Positions 22,311 to 34,870 of a DNA stretch of 64,000 bases are shown piece by piece. The notes under the pieces were generated by a model, which was not told where the DNA came from, did no database searches, and saw only the letters and a list, made by a program, of their open reading frames with translations. Position 1 is the first letter of the stretch. The number at the start of each line of letters is the position of its first letter. The position numbers and the translations under genes were made by a program. This DNA comes from Cryptomeria japonica (Eukaryota > Streptophyta > Pinopsida > Cupressales > Cupressaceae), in the NCBI RefSeq assembly GCF_030272615.1, contig NC_081413.1, forward strand, positions 448,116,538 through 448,180,537, given 5' to 3'.

Positions 22311-24660
22311 CCCTTTATTTTGATGGATGAGTTATCTCTGAATCTTACTGATCCACCATTCTAGTCTTCAAGCTTGATGAATTTCTTTTTATCTCCTGTC
22401 ATGTGGTTGGAGCAACCACTATCTACAACCCATAGATTTTTCCTTTCAGGATGTAAAGCAATCTGCACTTTCAGACTTGATTCTGCCTTTTCTTTTTCTT
22501 TCTCAACCCATACCGGTTTGGTTTCCTTCTTCTTGTTAGCTGTTATTTTATGCTCTGGTTCAACTACTAGTTCTTAGTCAGGATTTTTCTTCTTCTGCTT
22601 GATCTTTTTGTTATTACAAGACTTTGCTATATGTCCAAACTCTTGAGAGTTATAGCATTTCACATATTCATTTAAAGATGAATCTTTAAAATTATTGTAG
22701 GACACTAGTTTATTCTTCCTACATTCAAAACTCCTATGACCATATCCATTGCACTGATAACAGACAACATCCATATCCCAGAGTGCATTGAAGGGATTTC
22801 TACTTTCATAAGTCACAAAGCGCTTATTGGTTAATCTACAGTCAGCTATTCTATGCCCAAATTTGTTATGCCAATAATAATAACCATGAAAGTTTGAAAC
22901 ATACTAGATAGGTTGCCTTGGTCCTGCAAATGATTGCCTCATTGGGGGTCTTCTCTTCATGCCAATGACTCTGGTGAATCCTACATGATCAACTCTTGCA
23001 TTTCTTCTTAGATCTGCATATCGGTACATTGAGTGTGGCCTTCAGTTCATTGATTGTTTATACCAGTTTGTGTGGTGATTTCTAATAGCATCTACATATG
23101 TCTTCTTCCCATTATCCTTGCAAACTATGAGTGTCTACTTCTCTTTACCTTCCTTGGAAGAAGTGAACTGTATCTCCTTACTAGATGTGTCTTTGGTGTT
23201 TGAACTTTGACCTTCTTCAAATTCTAAGCAACCGATATGTTTGGATAGCTTTTGTTTTCTCAACATCTTATCTAAGGCTTCTGTGCTTCCTTCTTATTTG
23301 CTTCTCACTTTTATTTCTTCCTTACTTTCTTCAAGCTCCTTTCTGAGCTTCACTATATTTTCTTCCAGATCTTGATGCTCCATTTCCTTCTTCACCAGAT
23401 TAGAGGATGTAACTTCACATATCCTCTTGGCTTCTTCCAACTATAGTTTCAAGTCAGATATAACTTGATTGGACTCATCCAGGGATTGCTTCAAGAAACC
23501 TTGTTCATCTACTACAACAAGCTTGAACTTCTTGAGTTGTCTTCCTATTTTATTTAGCTCCTCAAAAGAACTTATAAGCTCACATTCTAGATCAACTTCA
23601 GCCTCAATATCTTCTTCTTCCTCATCTTCACCAACCGGTTCTTCAAGTTCATAAAGAGATTAACTTCTCTTTCATTCTCTTGGTAGTCATCTTTTGATGC
23701 ACTTTCTTTATCTGTGGCATCATCCTAATTAGTATATAGGTTTTTCTACTTTCGGTGGCCTCTTCTACCTTGCTAGTAGACATTTCTTTCTTTATCTTTA
23801 CCAGTAGATCTTCTAAAGCCTCTTGAGTCATCTCCATCAGTTTCATTATAAGGACATTTTGTAGCAAAGTGTCCAAATTTACCATAGTTGAAACATTTGA
23901 GCAGTAGCTTTCCTTTATACTTGTTAGATCATCTTTTGAGCTTTCTGACAAATTTTGCTACCTCTACATCAGAGTCTTCACTAGATCCTTTATGAGCAAC
24001 CACTTCCTTGTTCTTCTCACTAGAATCAAACACTGCCTCTTTCCTTGAGGATGTATCACTAGTTATTCTCATTTCATAGACTGTTAGTGAGCCAAATAGC
24101 TCATCCATTGTGAAGATCTTCAAATCCTTGGATTTTTCTATGGCAGACACCTTAGTATCATGCATAGGTGTGAGAGATATAAGTGCCTTCTTGACAAGAA
24201 TCTCATCTACAATTTCTTCTCTAAGTCCTCTGATGGTGTTCATAGTTTCATCAAATCTATGAAGGTAGTCTTCAATATTTTATTCATCCTTCATACCGAT
24301 ACCTTCAAGATGGCCACTTAGTGTTTGCAGCTTGGATTCTTTGACTCTTGCTTCTCCTTCAAATAACCTCTACATTTTATCCCAGGTCTCCTTGGCAGAT
24401 GCATAGTGCATGACCTTGACAAACTCATTATTAGACAACCCACTCAAAATAGCATGTTTAGCCTTTGCATTATTCTCATATTCCATCTTGGCATCATGAT
24501 CAATGGGAGGAACACTAGGGACAACATACCCATTCTTGACAAACATCCACACATCAAAACCAAGGGAAGAAATATAGGTCTCCATTCTTCTACTCCATAA
24601 GGCATAGTTAGATCATCAAACATGGGAGATTTTGAGGAAGTAGATTCATTTCTATTTATA
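22311..24660 (-). pseudogene. Element G copia gag and protease, decayed
   Basis: Read from the right on the minus strand: METYISSLGFDVWMFVKNG (about 24585) and AKETWDKM belong to the copia gag domain. REEIVDEILVKKALISL and DELFGSLTVYEMRI continue it. A long coiled-coil section follows (about 23950-23200). Zinc knuckles are visible as CYQCNGYGHRSFEC and the decayed CYNSQEFGHIAKSC at 22650-22760. The protease motif LWVVDSGCSNHMTG lies at about 22400-22440, followed by GGSVRF. The frame is cut by H at 22305 and continues at 13949. Stops and frameshifts are frequent. Confidence 0.85.
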
Positions 24661-25049
24661 ATCTTGGATTTCCACCTAAAACTGCATTCAACAATGTCGT
24701 GTTAGGTTTTCGCTTCTCCAACTCAAACCAAATCCAATTTGATTCGATTTTCTTTTCTAGGGATATGATCTTCATGATATGGATCAACTTCAGCAAAGCT
24801 TTGCATTCCATTGTGTGTTCTCTAAATCTGGAGGTCTGCACCATGCTTTTCCTCTTTTCTCTGTCATACGCCATTAATGGATTTGTTTTTTCCTTCAGAA
24901 AATGGGTACAAAGATCAAATCTTCTTGCAAGATTAGTTTAGTCGCTTTGTCAACTTGCCTTCCTTGAGCTGCAAACCTCTGACATCCTCCATGAATTGTG
25001 GGTTCTTCATAAAAGTTGACATGCTTGCTGATTTGTTACATGTCGATGT
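24661..25049. other. Unresolved stretch between G gag and the F LTR
   Basis: This is probably the 5' untranslated part of G or a remnant of another element. One minus-strand frame of about 70 residues (24656-24874) has no recognisable domain. No Met-tRNA primer-binding site or LTR end for G could be identified here. Confidence 0.4.
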
Positions 25050-26321
25050 TGTTGGCATTATGGATGAATTGATTATGTGTTGCATTGATGTTTTGTCATT
25101 GATATAAACACTAGCTGTTATGATTGGTTACCGACAGACAAGTTTTGGTTACTAGTAGAAGATCTAGTGTTACCGACAGAAGAGACTATCTGTTGGACAC
25201 TTCTGACATGTTTGGATTAGTGAAGTATGTTTGATTTCATGTTTCATATGCTCCATGAGCATATTTTAGTTAGTTGGTGTTGTCTTGGCAATCGAATGCA
25301 ATCATACACTCTGGTAAACCCTTACTGGCACTAGTTTAAGGCTTTATCGACAGAGCTTCCATTGAGGAATTATGACAGGATGCATAATTGGTGTTGATGT
25401 AGCTTCTTCATGGATTTTAAGATGTTGAAGATGTTCTTTGATCATGCTTCAACTACTTGAAGACACTTCTTTGGCATGGTAGACCTAGAATAGGTCTGGT
25501 ACCTATCTAGGTTATGGACTGTATCATGCTAACGTGTACTCTACATGTTATCGGGATGTTTCGAGAGGATTTATGAATTTTTTATTGTTGTCTTGGTCTT
25601 AAGCTGAAATGGCATATCATTGTAATAAGGAATTATGTAATGATCTCTTTTAGGTGGCCGACCTAATTGGTTTAGGCCTTAGGGTTTGTATAAATAAGAG
25701 GTAGAAACTCTTTGTAGTGTATCATGGTTATTAAAAGGGTCATGGGTCAAGCAATGTAATGTGTGAATATTGTAATATCATTCAGGCAAAGGATTTGGTC
25801 GATCATTGGTGATCTAATTGGATTCAGAAGAGGATTTAGTCCTCCAACACTGAGCTTAATCGGGACTATAATCAGGCATGGTAGATGTGATCTCTAGAAG
25901 TTCACTCTATTAGATTGTTGTCCATTTATCTTGAGATGGTTGTATCCTCTTTGTAGTCAGTGAGACTCTTTTGTAATGAGAAGTACGCTCTTGGTAGTGT
26001 GCCTTCCTGCAAGTGTAGGCCCCTCATTGTAACACATACTTTCTATAGAAGTATCATCTGCCTGTGGGTAGGCTTCCCACCATTGTTTTTCCCTTTTTGG
26101 GTTTTCCATGTACAAATAATGGTGTTATGTGGTATGGATTCTTTTCACTGATTATCTAGTTAATTGTTAATTTGTATTATTTACCCGTATCTATTCCTAT
26201 CGCCATCTATATTTTCTTTACTGGTACTTGATTTGTTTAAGGTTGTATTGTGGATTAAAAGTTATAATCTGTTAACAACTGATTCACCCCCGCTCTCAGT
26301 TGTTCACTGGTTATCCTAACA
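25050..26321 (+). repeat. Element F (copia) 5' LTR
   Basis: It begins TGTTGGCATTATGG (an alternative start is 3 bases earlier) and ends TTATCCTAACA, directly before a Met-tRNA primer-binding site. A good TATA box, TATAAATA, is at 25689-25696. The 3' LTR is not in the window, so the left edge rests on the TG/CA rule and resemblance to the C/E/H LTR starts. Confidence 0.75.
25689..25696 (+). promoter_or_regulatory. TATA box in the element F LTR
   Basis: TATAAATA followed by AGAGG suits a plant LTR promoter. It lies about 630 bases before the LTR end. Confidence 0.55.
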
Positions 26322-26337
26322 ATTGGTATCAGAGCTT
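26322..26337 (+). other. Element F primer-binding site (initiator Met tRNA type)
   Basis: ATTGGTATCAGAGCTT abuts the LTR end CTAACA. It has the full TGGTATCAGAGC core. Confidence 0.9.
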
Positions 26338-26379
26338 TGGTCCTCCTTTGCATAATCTTAACCACTTGAGGTAGATCCT

Positions 26380-26526
26380 ATGGCAACTAACACCTCTAAT
26401 CCACCAAAAACTATTTTTCAAAAGAGAAATCCTTAAGCTTGATGGAACAAACTATGGGATATGGAAAATTTGAATGAAGACTCATCTTAGATGTCTTAGG
26501 AAGGATATTTGGGAGATCACTGAGAA
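26380..26526 (+). pseudogene. gag: Element F copia gag, 5' fragment
   Basis: ATG at 26380 starts MATNTSNPPK. After a small frame disturbance the typical copia gag opening appears: LDGTNYGIWK, then MKTHLRCL and WEIT. The gene is cut at 26526 by element E. When E and one GAGAA copy are set aside, the frame reads through into 62175 onward, which confirms the nesting. Confidence 0.85.
26522..26526. repeat. Target-site duplication of element E (left copy)
   Basis: GAGAA here is repeated perfectly at 62170-62174, 35.6 kb away, on the other side of E and everything nested in it. Confidence 0.9.
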
Positions 26527-27268
26527 TGTTAGGATTCCCATAGATATGGAGAGGGGGGGGCAAATACTGGTAAACAAGAAATAATGCAATGAACAAAGAT
26601 AACAACAGACACATGAAAAACACACCATAACACAGTAGTTTAACAAGGAAACCCAATGTGGGAAAAACCTTGGTGGGATTTGTGACCCACAATATTCACT
26701 TACTGGCCAATAAGAGAATATTACTGCTACAAGAGGGGCCTGCACATGCAGGAAGGCTAAGTGCCTAGAGCTCACTACTCAATTACAAAATGGGAAGTCT
26801 CACTGACTTACAAAATGGATTATATAAATCCAATGTCTTGTACTACTTCAAACTAGCATCTACTATGCCAGATCCAATACCGGTTTATAGCTCTTCTTCT
26901 TACATAAACACTTAACCTATAATTTGCATAATAGGTCTTCCTTATTTCACCTAATTACTTTCCTCCATGCATACCTAATTTTTCTACAATGATCTCTTAT
27001 ATATATGAGTAATTTTACAATTTGCCAAGTCGGCTTACAATGATTTTATAATAATAAACAAAATAAATTACAATCAAAATTCATGTCGGCTTCTTTACCG
27101 ATATCCTTCCTTTCACTGTCGATGTCGGTGGTCTATGTGCCAGTGTAGAATCTGACTTTACTGGTGGTGGTGGATTGCCTTGTCAGTGTCATAGGATTGT
27201 AAGGTTTCCATCAATGACAAAGCCTTCAATCACCTACAATGTCTTATTGGAGTGTGCATTTGCCAACA
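26527..27268 (-). repeat. Element E 3' LTR (left)
   Basis: On the plus strand it begins TGTTAGGATTCCC and ends TTTGCCAACA. Compared with the right LTR (61366-62169) it lacks about 60 bases just after the G-rich run near 26560. A TATA-like TTATATATATGAG is at about 26997. Confidence 0.85.
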
Positions 27269-27284
27269 ATCTCCCCCTTTGGCA
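27269..27284 (-). other. Element E polypurine tract
   Basis: On the minus strand this reads CCAAAGGGGGAGAT directly before the 3' LTR. It is the same tract as in C (56355-56371) and H. Confidence 0.85.
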
Positions 27285-27486
27285 TTGATGGCAACACTCA
27301 TAAGAAAAATTCAGAAGTGTATCCAAAAATTGAAGTCCAAAAATTGTTACCAAAAATGTGTGCTCCCCCTAAGCATATGATCCCTAAGTTATTGGATTTT
27401 TCTCATACCACTACTCCCCCTTTGGCATCAATGACAAAGGTTGTCAAAGTGTCAATAGAGTGTAGTTTCTTGTTTGAACCTTGTAA
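27285..27486 (-). other. Element E 3' untranslated stretch
   Basis: This is noncoding sequence between the extra ORF stop and the polypurine tract. It contains two further GGGGGA-type purine runs on the minus strand (around 27365 and 27415), as does the matching stretch of C (56113-56371). Confidence 0.55.
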
Positions 27487-28130
27487 TCAGTTGGTTACAA
27501 TCTGAAAAAGATCCGCCAAAACTAAATTTAGGCTTCCAAGAAACTTTTTGCTATCTTTTATTGTTGCCTCTGTCCTCTGAACTATACTAGTGAGGTGTTG
27601 CATTTTCTCTGCTGGTGTTTTCTGTTCTTGAACCAAAGCATCAGATATCTCTTTCCTTAGAGTGGCAAGGTAGTCCAGCTTTGGACATATTCTCCATTTA
27701 AGATCCTTATCCTTATCTTTTATTCTTTCCTTCTCTCTTTCTAGCTTTAATAGTTCTTCCTCAAAACCTGTTATCTTTTGCTCAAAAACTGATAATGAAT
27801 CAGATGAGTTAATGAAATTGTCAGCTAGTTGATTTATTTCCTCCTGTATCTTGCTGATCTTTGTGTTTATATCAAATGTCAAAAATTTAGTCTTACAAGT
27901 ATCTCTGTACAAAGTTTTGAATTCCTTTAATGTGCTACATAATTTTGGTAGAAGTGTGTCAAACTACCCTGTACACTTCTTTATTTGCTCCTTAGAGAAT
28001 TTGTGTTTTTCTTTTTCTAACCTCTCCTTGAATGCTTCCTCTTTTATCTGTTCAACTATCATAGTGTTGTCAGTAATATACTTAGACAAAGTGTCAAGTT
28101 GACTCAAAGAATCTTTATTGTCAGTAATAT
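27487..28130 (-). pseudogene. C-terminal part of the element E extra ORF (coiled coil)
   Basis: The minus-strand frame reads SLSQLDTLSKYITDN, then EKHKFSKEQIKKC, YRDTCKTKFLTFDINTKISK, IQEEINQLADNFINS, EEELLKLEREKERI, YLATLRKEISDAL and LVLADLFQIVTN-stop. It is clearly homologous to 55460-56112 in C. Heptad-like Leu/Ile/Lys/Glu patterning suggests a coiled coil. At 28130 it is fused, in frame, to the N-terminal part of the element B LTR ORF. A stop at about 27964 interrupts it. Confidence 0.75.
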
Positions 28131-28536
28131 CATTATTGATTTCAATAAGAGCTTTCCCATTTATGTCCCTAATGTTTCTTGTGACTGGATCATAATTATG
28201 TCCAATTTGTGTCAAAAGATCCATGTCCATGAATACCCCTGGAACTACCAACTTCCCTACATCTAACTCCTAGATGCTATTCTGTGGGGCTGGAGAATTT
28301 CTCATTCCAAATCCAACTTTGAATAACCCCAACCCACACAACCCAACATGTGGATCTCTCAACCAATTACCCTTATCATACAACCCTTCTCCTATTTTCA
28401 AGCGAGGAGCTCTAGGCACTAATTCTTTTACTTTTGATGCCTGATTAGTTGACAACGTCAATTGCTCAAGAAAATCATCACAAATAGCCCTCTCCTGATA
28501 ATTAACTTTCCCAAAAAATTCTCTCTTAGGTGCCAT
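28130..28536 (-). pseudogene. N-terminal fragment of the LTR ORF in the B 3' LTR
   Basis: ATG at 28536 reads MAPKREFFGKVNYQERAICD and continues with LKIGEGLYDKGNWLRDP, GLFKVGFGMRNS and MDMDLLTQIGHNYDP to IEINN. One Trp to stop change lies at about 28271. It is better preserved than the A copy over the same stretch. It is truncated at 28130 and runs in frame into the E extra ORF. Confidence 0.8.
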
Positions 28537-30693
28537 TTTGAAAATGCAAGCAATTAAAATACTACCCCCAACCGATTCTGTGACAAATCAAGACCTTAAT
28601 TAAAACACCCCAAAGAAATTGCCACACAAGAGTACAAGAAAACCGGTTTTAGCTCAATGGAACCCGCTCTACAATTGAATTGACTCACTCTGTATTTGAA
28701 GGAAATAGCTCTGTGTCTTCTCTTCTGCAACAATTCTTTTGAATGATACCTTTACTCAATCGATAAGAGATCATCTATGGTACCCAGGGTCTTAACTGTG
28801 ACATTGATACCGCATGCTTTGGTCATCCCTTCAGAATTGAATTCCTGAGAGAATTCGAATTTTTGCTCCAACGGATCACAACATTCCTACACATTCTTTC
28901 CTTTCGCTTTTTCACTATTTTGTGAAGCATAACCTTCAGGTGATTTCGTTAAATGAAATCATGCCAACCATTTGATCAAAAGAAACTTGATTGACCGTTA
29001 CACTGACTTAACAGTCTTGCGTTTGCACTGGGCCCCACCTCCTTTTTGCCATTTCGTAGACTTTATCTTTCAAGCACTTCTCCTTCGCGAAGCCGCACTA
29101 GGAGTTAGATGGAACTCTAACTACTCGGTGTTTAACTCTCACCGGGACCACCGACATCTTCATTAACCACACCTTTACCTTGACTGCTAGCAGTCTTTTG
29201 CTATTTCACGAAGCTTAAACAACTTTCAACTTCAGGCGATGAAACAACGTGAAGAATTGGATCAAATCAGAGATGACCATCTTTTAAGGGAAACCTTTAT
29301 GTGTGATTTACTTACACCACCTTTTCATTGGTTAGTGGCTACTACATGGCAATCAACCATTGGTTTTAGAAAACCGTTCAAGCCTAGTTCAACATCAGCC
29401 ACGTGTCTCTCCCTTTTACTGCCGGTTACACCTTGGTGGGCCCTCAACTTCTTCTAAAACCATGTGTCCATGGACACATCACCATCTAGCTTGACACCTA
29501 GATACCTTTTCTTCTTTTCGCCATTTTGCGAAGTATATCCTTCGAGTACTTTGCAACTGCAAAATAACGCCAGCCGTTGGATCAAAATGAAGTTGATCCT
29601 CCTTTAACGTCTTGCTTTATTTGTCTTTGGGGACGAAAAACCTTTTCACCATTTCATAGGGCATAAAACATGAGCACTTTACCTTTGCAAATTCATGTGG
29701 GTCATTAGATTATTTTTGACTTGCTCGATGCTTAACAACCTAAACTGAATCTAGCAGACGTGGGCCCTCTAACTCAACTTCAAATACTTGGCATCTAGTC
29801 ACTTTCAAAGCTAACATGTTAGTCTTTCATTTGCTAACAAAAAACACTGGGTTCCACCACATCCTTGCCACCTCTATCTACCAGGTCACTTCTTATCCCA
29901 TGGCATGACTCACCTCTAGGACCCACCTTTTAACCCTTGGACCCACCTTGCTGACTATTGTGGCCTCTGCCACATGCCATCATCTTACTCGCCCTCTTGA
30001 CCAGCTGGACCATATACTTGGAGTGCCATGTCACTTCACTACTTCACGAAAGCTAACCGTCGAGCATCTTCATCCTGCGAAACAACGTGAACCATCGGAT
30101 CAGATCGGACTTGATCACCCTTTAATTGTTTAGAAAATCTTCGCATGCAGGTTCCCACTAGATGCTTTCACCATTTCACAAAAGGTATTTCACTTGCAAG
30201 TTTGGGCTGTGAAATAACACCAGTCGTTGGATCTTGGACGAGATGAAGCCTCTTTAAACCGGACCAAAAGTGCCATTTAGAATGCTTTTCCCTTTTTCCA
30301 TTTCACGAGTCTTAAATCACGTGCAACTTCACCTAACGAAATAGAGAAAACCATAGATCTTCCTGAGAACTACACACAACCTACTGGGCCCGACAACATT
30401 AGGAAGAAAATACATAAGGCATAATTTTTTCAATTAATTCGACAACCGCCTAGGCAAATGACAAGGGGGGACACTTCCCACGACCCCAAGACCCATTACT
30501 TAAGTGCAATAAAGTAACGAAGGAATAGAAACCAAAGGGTTTTTTGATAAAACATTGAACGATTTAAGATTAAAACCCTAAACCCCTAGGACCTAACACA
30601 GAGCTGAAGCAATTGATAGCATGTCTAATTGAAAATTTCAAAACTTAGCTGATTAATGGGAAAGGAAAACCCATTTTTTAAATAGTGTTAAGA
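28130..30693 (-). repeat. Element B 3' LTR, truncated
   Basis: It starts (minus strand) at a decayed TCTTAACACT corresponding to TGTTATCACT of A. It contains the noncoding module region and the first ~135 codons of the LTR ORF, then stops at the E junction. The stretch 28540-30690 has no other gene. Confidence 0.85.
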
Positions 30694-30838
30694 GTGGCTC
30701 TGACTGGGGATGGTTGATTGCAAGGTCAACACAAGAAAATTCAAAAACTCTAGAGAAACAGACCAAAACACAGACCCAAACAAAACAACAGGAAAGAAAC
30801 AAAATATATACAAACAAAGGACCTACTGTGCATGGACA

Positions 30839-32010
30839 TCAAGAGAAATAATATTTCAAGAATTGTCCATGCACTGGAAATTCCTATATTTCATCATCCA
30901 TATTCTTCACAGAATATGAATCTTATCATTTAAGTCACAGACCACAAAAGGGCCAATCCATAATGATTCAATTTTTTTATGCTTTCCCTTGTCCTGTCCT
31001 TTTGCATTCCATTGAAGAACATTGTCATCAATTTGAAACTTCCTTAATGATGTCCTTTTATCAAAAAGGTATTTGGACTGCAATTGGATCTTCTGATTTT
31101 TTTTATGAGCTAAAGCTCTAAGCTCTTCCACCTCCACAATTTGGATCATTCTATTTTCCATAAGTTTGGATAACTTCATATCCTCATCTTGCAAGAATTT
31201 GTAAACTGGAAGAAGATTATTCACTGGCAATCTGACCTGAGTACCATAAACTAGTTCAAAAGGTGACATTCCAATGGCCTTATTGACTATTATTCTATCT
31301 TCCCAAAGAGCTAACTTCAATTTTTTATCCCAAGATCTCTTATTTTCTTCTAGGATTTTCTTGATGATAGTAAAAAGGCTTTTATTGTTGGATTCTTCTT
31401 GTCCATTCCCCTGAGGCTGATAAGGTGAAGAGTAAAACATGAGTATTCCATGACTAGTACAAAATCCTACAAACTCTTCTGACCTAAAACTCATGGCATT
31501 GTCCATTACCAATTTAGCAGGTGTTCCAAACCTAGTTATTACATTATCCATTAGGAAATCAATGACAACCTTACTTGTAGCTCTTCTTGTAGGAATAACT
31601 TCTATCCATTTGGTGAAATAGTCAGTGGCTACTATGATCCATCTGTAACCTCTTCCTAACCTCTCAACAATCTCTACAATAAAATCAATGCCCCACTGGA
31701 CAAAAGGGGCTTCCACTATGACTGGATTTAGGGGTAAGGCTCCTTCATACTTCATCTTGGATGAAAACTTCTGACATGGGTCACATTTCTGAACATATGC
31801 ATGAGCATCTTTGAATAAGGTAGGCCAAAAGTATCCAGCCTGGATTATCTTACCAGTAGTTGTCTTAGCAAAGTAATGACCTCCACATACTCCGTCATGC
31901 ATTTCACTCAATACTCGTTTAGCATGGAATTCATCCAAACACATTAGTAATTCTCCATCTCTTTTCCTCCAGAACAGATCACCTTGAATGAGGACATATC
32001 TTTGGGACTT
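30839..32010 (-). pseudogene. Element B integrase
   Basis: The zinc domain is intact: GGHYFAKTTTGKII followed by YVQKCDPCQKF. The catalytic core shows FVQWGIDFIVEI (Asp), TDYFTKWIEVIPTR, KLVMDNAMSFRSEEF (Asp) and PQGNGQEESNNKS (Glu). About 345 residues are open (30907-31944), so this is the best preserved integrase in the window. A frame disturbance occurs near 30905 and the domain ends at TGA (30839-30841). Confidence 0.9.
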
Positions 32011-32069
32011 GAGTTTCAGATTTCTTTTCTAATTATGTGTCATTCCTTCTAAGAATGCAACATTTCTTA

Positions 32070-32560
32070 GGAATTAGACTATCTCTGAGTACCAAGGTTG
32101 CCTTTCGATGCTAGTGACTAAAGCATCTCTGACTTCAACATTATGTATTTCTACATTCATAAGATTAGACTCAGTCATGAGCTTAGCCAAACCTAAACCT
32201 CTCACCAATTTGGTGATCTTTATCTCCAAGTCAAATTCTTGAATTCTATTAATCCATCTGCATCTTTTCCCTATAACCTCAGACAGGGACAAAATATCCT
32301 TAACTGTAGCATGAGGGACATAGGCAATGATATTTGCATTTACCAAATATGGCCTAAAAGCCTTGACAACTTTGACCAAAGCATAAGCTTGTTTCTCCAT
32401 GGTCTCATATTTCAATTCTGCTACTTGTAAAGACTTGCTGTAAAAAGCTATGGGATGTTCATATCCCTCATTGTCCTTTTGTAACAATACTGTAGCTACT
32501 GTATGATATGAAGCAAAAGAAAATAGAGAAAAGGGCTTACTGTAATCAGGAGATTTTAAC
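32070..32560 (-). pseudogene. Element B RT-linked RNase H
   Basis: It is open and continuous with the RT thumb: SKPFSLFSFASYHTVATVLL, EHPIAFYSKSLQVAELKYE, EKQAYALVKVVKAFRPYL and KRCRWINRIQEFDLEIKI. It ends at TAA (32074-32076), a stop also present in A at 4823-4825. Confidence 0.85.
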
Positions 32561-32599
32561 ACTAGTGCTTCTTGAATGGCCCTTTTAATTTCAACAAAA

Positions 32600-33530
32600 G
32601 TCTTTGAGGCTTCTTGATCCCAACAAAATTTGGTATCCTTCTTGAGAAACTTGACAATAGGCTTCACTATCTCTACAAAGTTTGCAATGAATCTCCTAAC
32701 AAAATTTACTTTGCTTAGAAAGGATTGAATACCTTTTACATTCTTAGGTTTAGACACCTTGTTTATTGCTTCAATTCTTTTAGGGTCTATCCTTACCCCT
32801 TCTTTGGAAACAATGTGTCCCAATAGTTTTCCTTCAGTGACTCCAAAATGACATTTCTTGGGATTTAGTGACACACCAAATTCCAAGGTTTTATTGAACA
32901 CCTTCTCCAAATGTCCACAATGATCATCAACCTTCTTAGAGAAATAGGTTAGATCATCCTAATAAACCACCATGATGATATTAATGAATTCTTTGAAGGC
33001 TACATCCATGGCTCTCTGAAATGTAGCTCTAGCATTTTTCAATCCGAATGGCATTCTCACATAGACATATGTTCCCCATGGAGTAGTGAAGGCAGTTTTA
33101 AATTGTTCAGATTCCTTCACTAACACTTGATTGTATCCTAAAAAACCATCCATCATGGATAAAAGGTCACAACCTATCACTCTCTACAGGATGGCTTCCA
33201 TATTTGGGGAGGAGTAGTTATCTTTCAAAGAAGCCACATTCAAATTTCTAAAATCTACACATAATCTAATGTCTCCATTTTTCTTTCTTACTGGGACCAG
33301 ATTAGAGACCCATGAAGAATGTCTTATAGGTTTAATAATCCCCCCTTCTCTTAATTTTGTCAACTCTTGTTGCATCTTAGTTTCTAATAGGGGATTGATG
33401 GGTCTTTGTTTCTGTCTAAAAGGCTTAGCATCTAGAAGTAAAGGAACTTCATGCTGAAAAAGGTCTTGTCTATATGCCTTTAGGTCTTCATAAGACGAAG
33501 CAAAAACATGTTTATATTTCTTCAATAAAT
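32600..33530 (-). pseudogene. Element B reverse transcriptase
   Basis: All gypsy RT blocks are visible, in better condition than in A: LREGGIIKPIRHSSWVSNL, VPVRKKNGDIRLCVDFRNLN, GCDLLSMMDGFLGYNQV, MPFGLKNARATFQRAMD, LNPKKCHFGV and GIQSFLSKVNFVRRFI. Stops are present at 33184-33186 (shared with A) and 32959, where the catalytic box reads VVY-stop-DDLTYFS, consistent with Gln to stop within YQDD. Confidence 0.9.
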
Positions 33531-33924
33531 TAATAAGGTTAGTCTTGACATGAGGGGGTAGTTTCTTCCCAATGTATACTAACTTAGGGGATGATTTAGT
33601 CCCCTGGTTTACCTCCTCTAATTCTTCCAACTTGGTGGTAGACTGCTGATGTAAGTGACTGTCATTGTAATTGAACATGCTTTAGAGCTTTACCAGCTCT
33701 TTAGGTATTTCATTGGTTTCCAACTGGACCAAATCATTTCCAAATACTATTTCTCTATTATGAACCACCTCCACCAGTGCAATGCAATCAATCTCCTGTC
33801 CATCATAATCATCAACACAATGGATGAACCTAAGAATGTCTTCATCATCAGCAAAAACTTGCCAATTGTACACATTATCAGGAATAGAAGGCCTAGATTT
33901 TATTTCCATAGTGGAAATACCGGT

Positions 33925-34330
33925 TAGTGTTGTATCATCATTTTTCAAGGCAACATTAGCTAGGAAATCTGCCATAATGTTCTTTGATCGCTCTATCCAA
34001 TTAATAGAAAATGCACTAAAATGTTCAATAACATCCCAAAATCCATGTTTATATCTCTTCAATCTATCATTCTTGGATGCATATTTGGATCTTACCTGAG
34101 ATACAACCAATTCTGAATTCCCTAACACTGTCAATAGCTAGATTCCATGCTTCTTTGTGACCTCAAGCCCCAACAATAGAGCTTTATACTCTGTAGTATT
34201 ATTTGTGCACTGGAAGGCCAATAAGAATGAATACTTAAAGGTTATACCTGATGGGGATACAAAAAGAACCCCTACTCCAAATCCTTCTTTGGAGCAAGCT
34301 CCATCAAAATACATCTGCCATAATCCATAT
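33925..34330 (-). pseudogene. Element B archaeal-type RNase H, upstream of RT
   Basis: QMYFDGACSKEGFGVGV, TEYKALLLGLEV, LLTVLGNSELVVSQV and WIERSKNIMADFLANVA give the D-E-D-D pattern, with the second acidic position changed to Asn (GDSE in A). A TAG at 34138-34140, shared with A, splits it. It is separated from RT by about 130 codons of linker. Confidence 0.75.
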
Positions 34331-34539
34331 TGTTGTGCTTCTAATTCGACCACAATGGGGTCAGTATTCTTCAATTGGGGTAAATTTGGTTGAAGTCTAA
34401 AATTATCAAGATCTACATCAATCATACAATTGAGCATATTAGGGTCTACATTTTCAATTACCCTAGGAGCATGTGGCTCTTTGTACAATTTGACCTGATT
34501 TCCATTGATTGGAATGGTGGCATAAGATAAGTCCAGTTG

Positions 34540-34870
34540 AACATTTCCTCCTACTGCTGCTACCCATTGCCTGGATAGTAACATACCATAATGGGGCTTG
34601 GTATCAGTAACAATAACATCCATTTTATAAGTTGCCTCAGGGAATGCTGCTATTTTTACCTCAACATCTCTCATTGTACCTATCACAGGTACTTCCTTGT
34701 TATCCATAGCATAGTACTTTCCATATATAGTGGTTATTGATAGTCCTAATTCTTTCATAACACCATAGGGCATTACATTAGCAGTAGCTCCTGAATCTAT
34801 CATGCAGTTTTTTATCAACCGGTTGTTTACTAACAAAGTAACATAGAAAGAATATACCTGTGAAGGCTCT
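34540..34870 (-). pseudogene. Element B retropepsin-like protease
   Basis: YVTLLVNNRLIKNCMIDSGA carries the D-S-G-A active site at about 34788-34799. It is followed by ANVMPYGVMKELGLSI and later VQLDLSYATIPI. It is open here and continuous with the aRNH frame (ORF 34138-35271). Confidence 0.8.

Noticed and set aside
28130-28251. Homologous recombination between the two extra ORFs as the cause of the B/E joint
   Set aside because: The two sequences share no evident identity at the joint and both sides lost sequence, so an illegitimate deletion is simpler.
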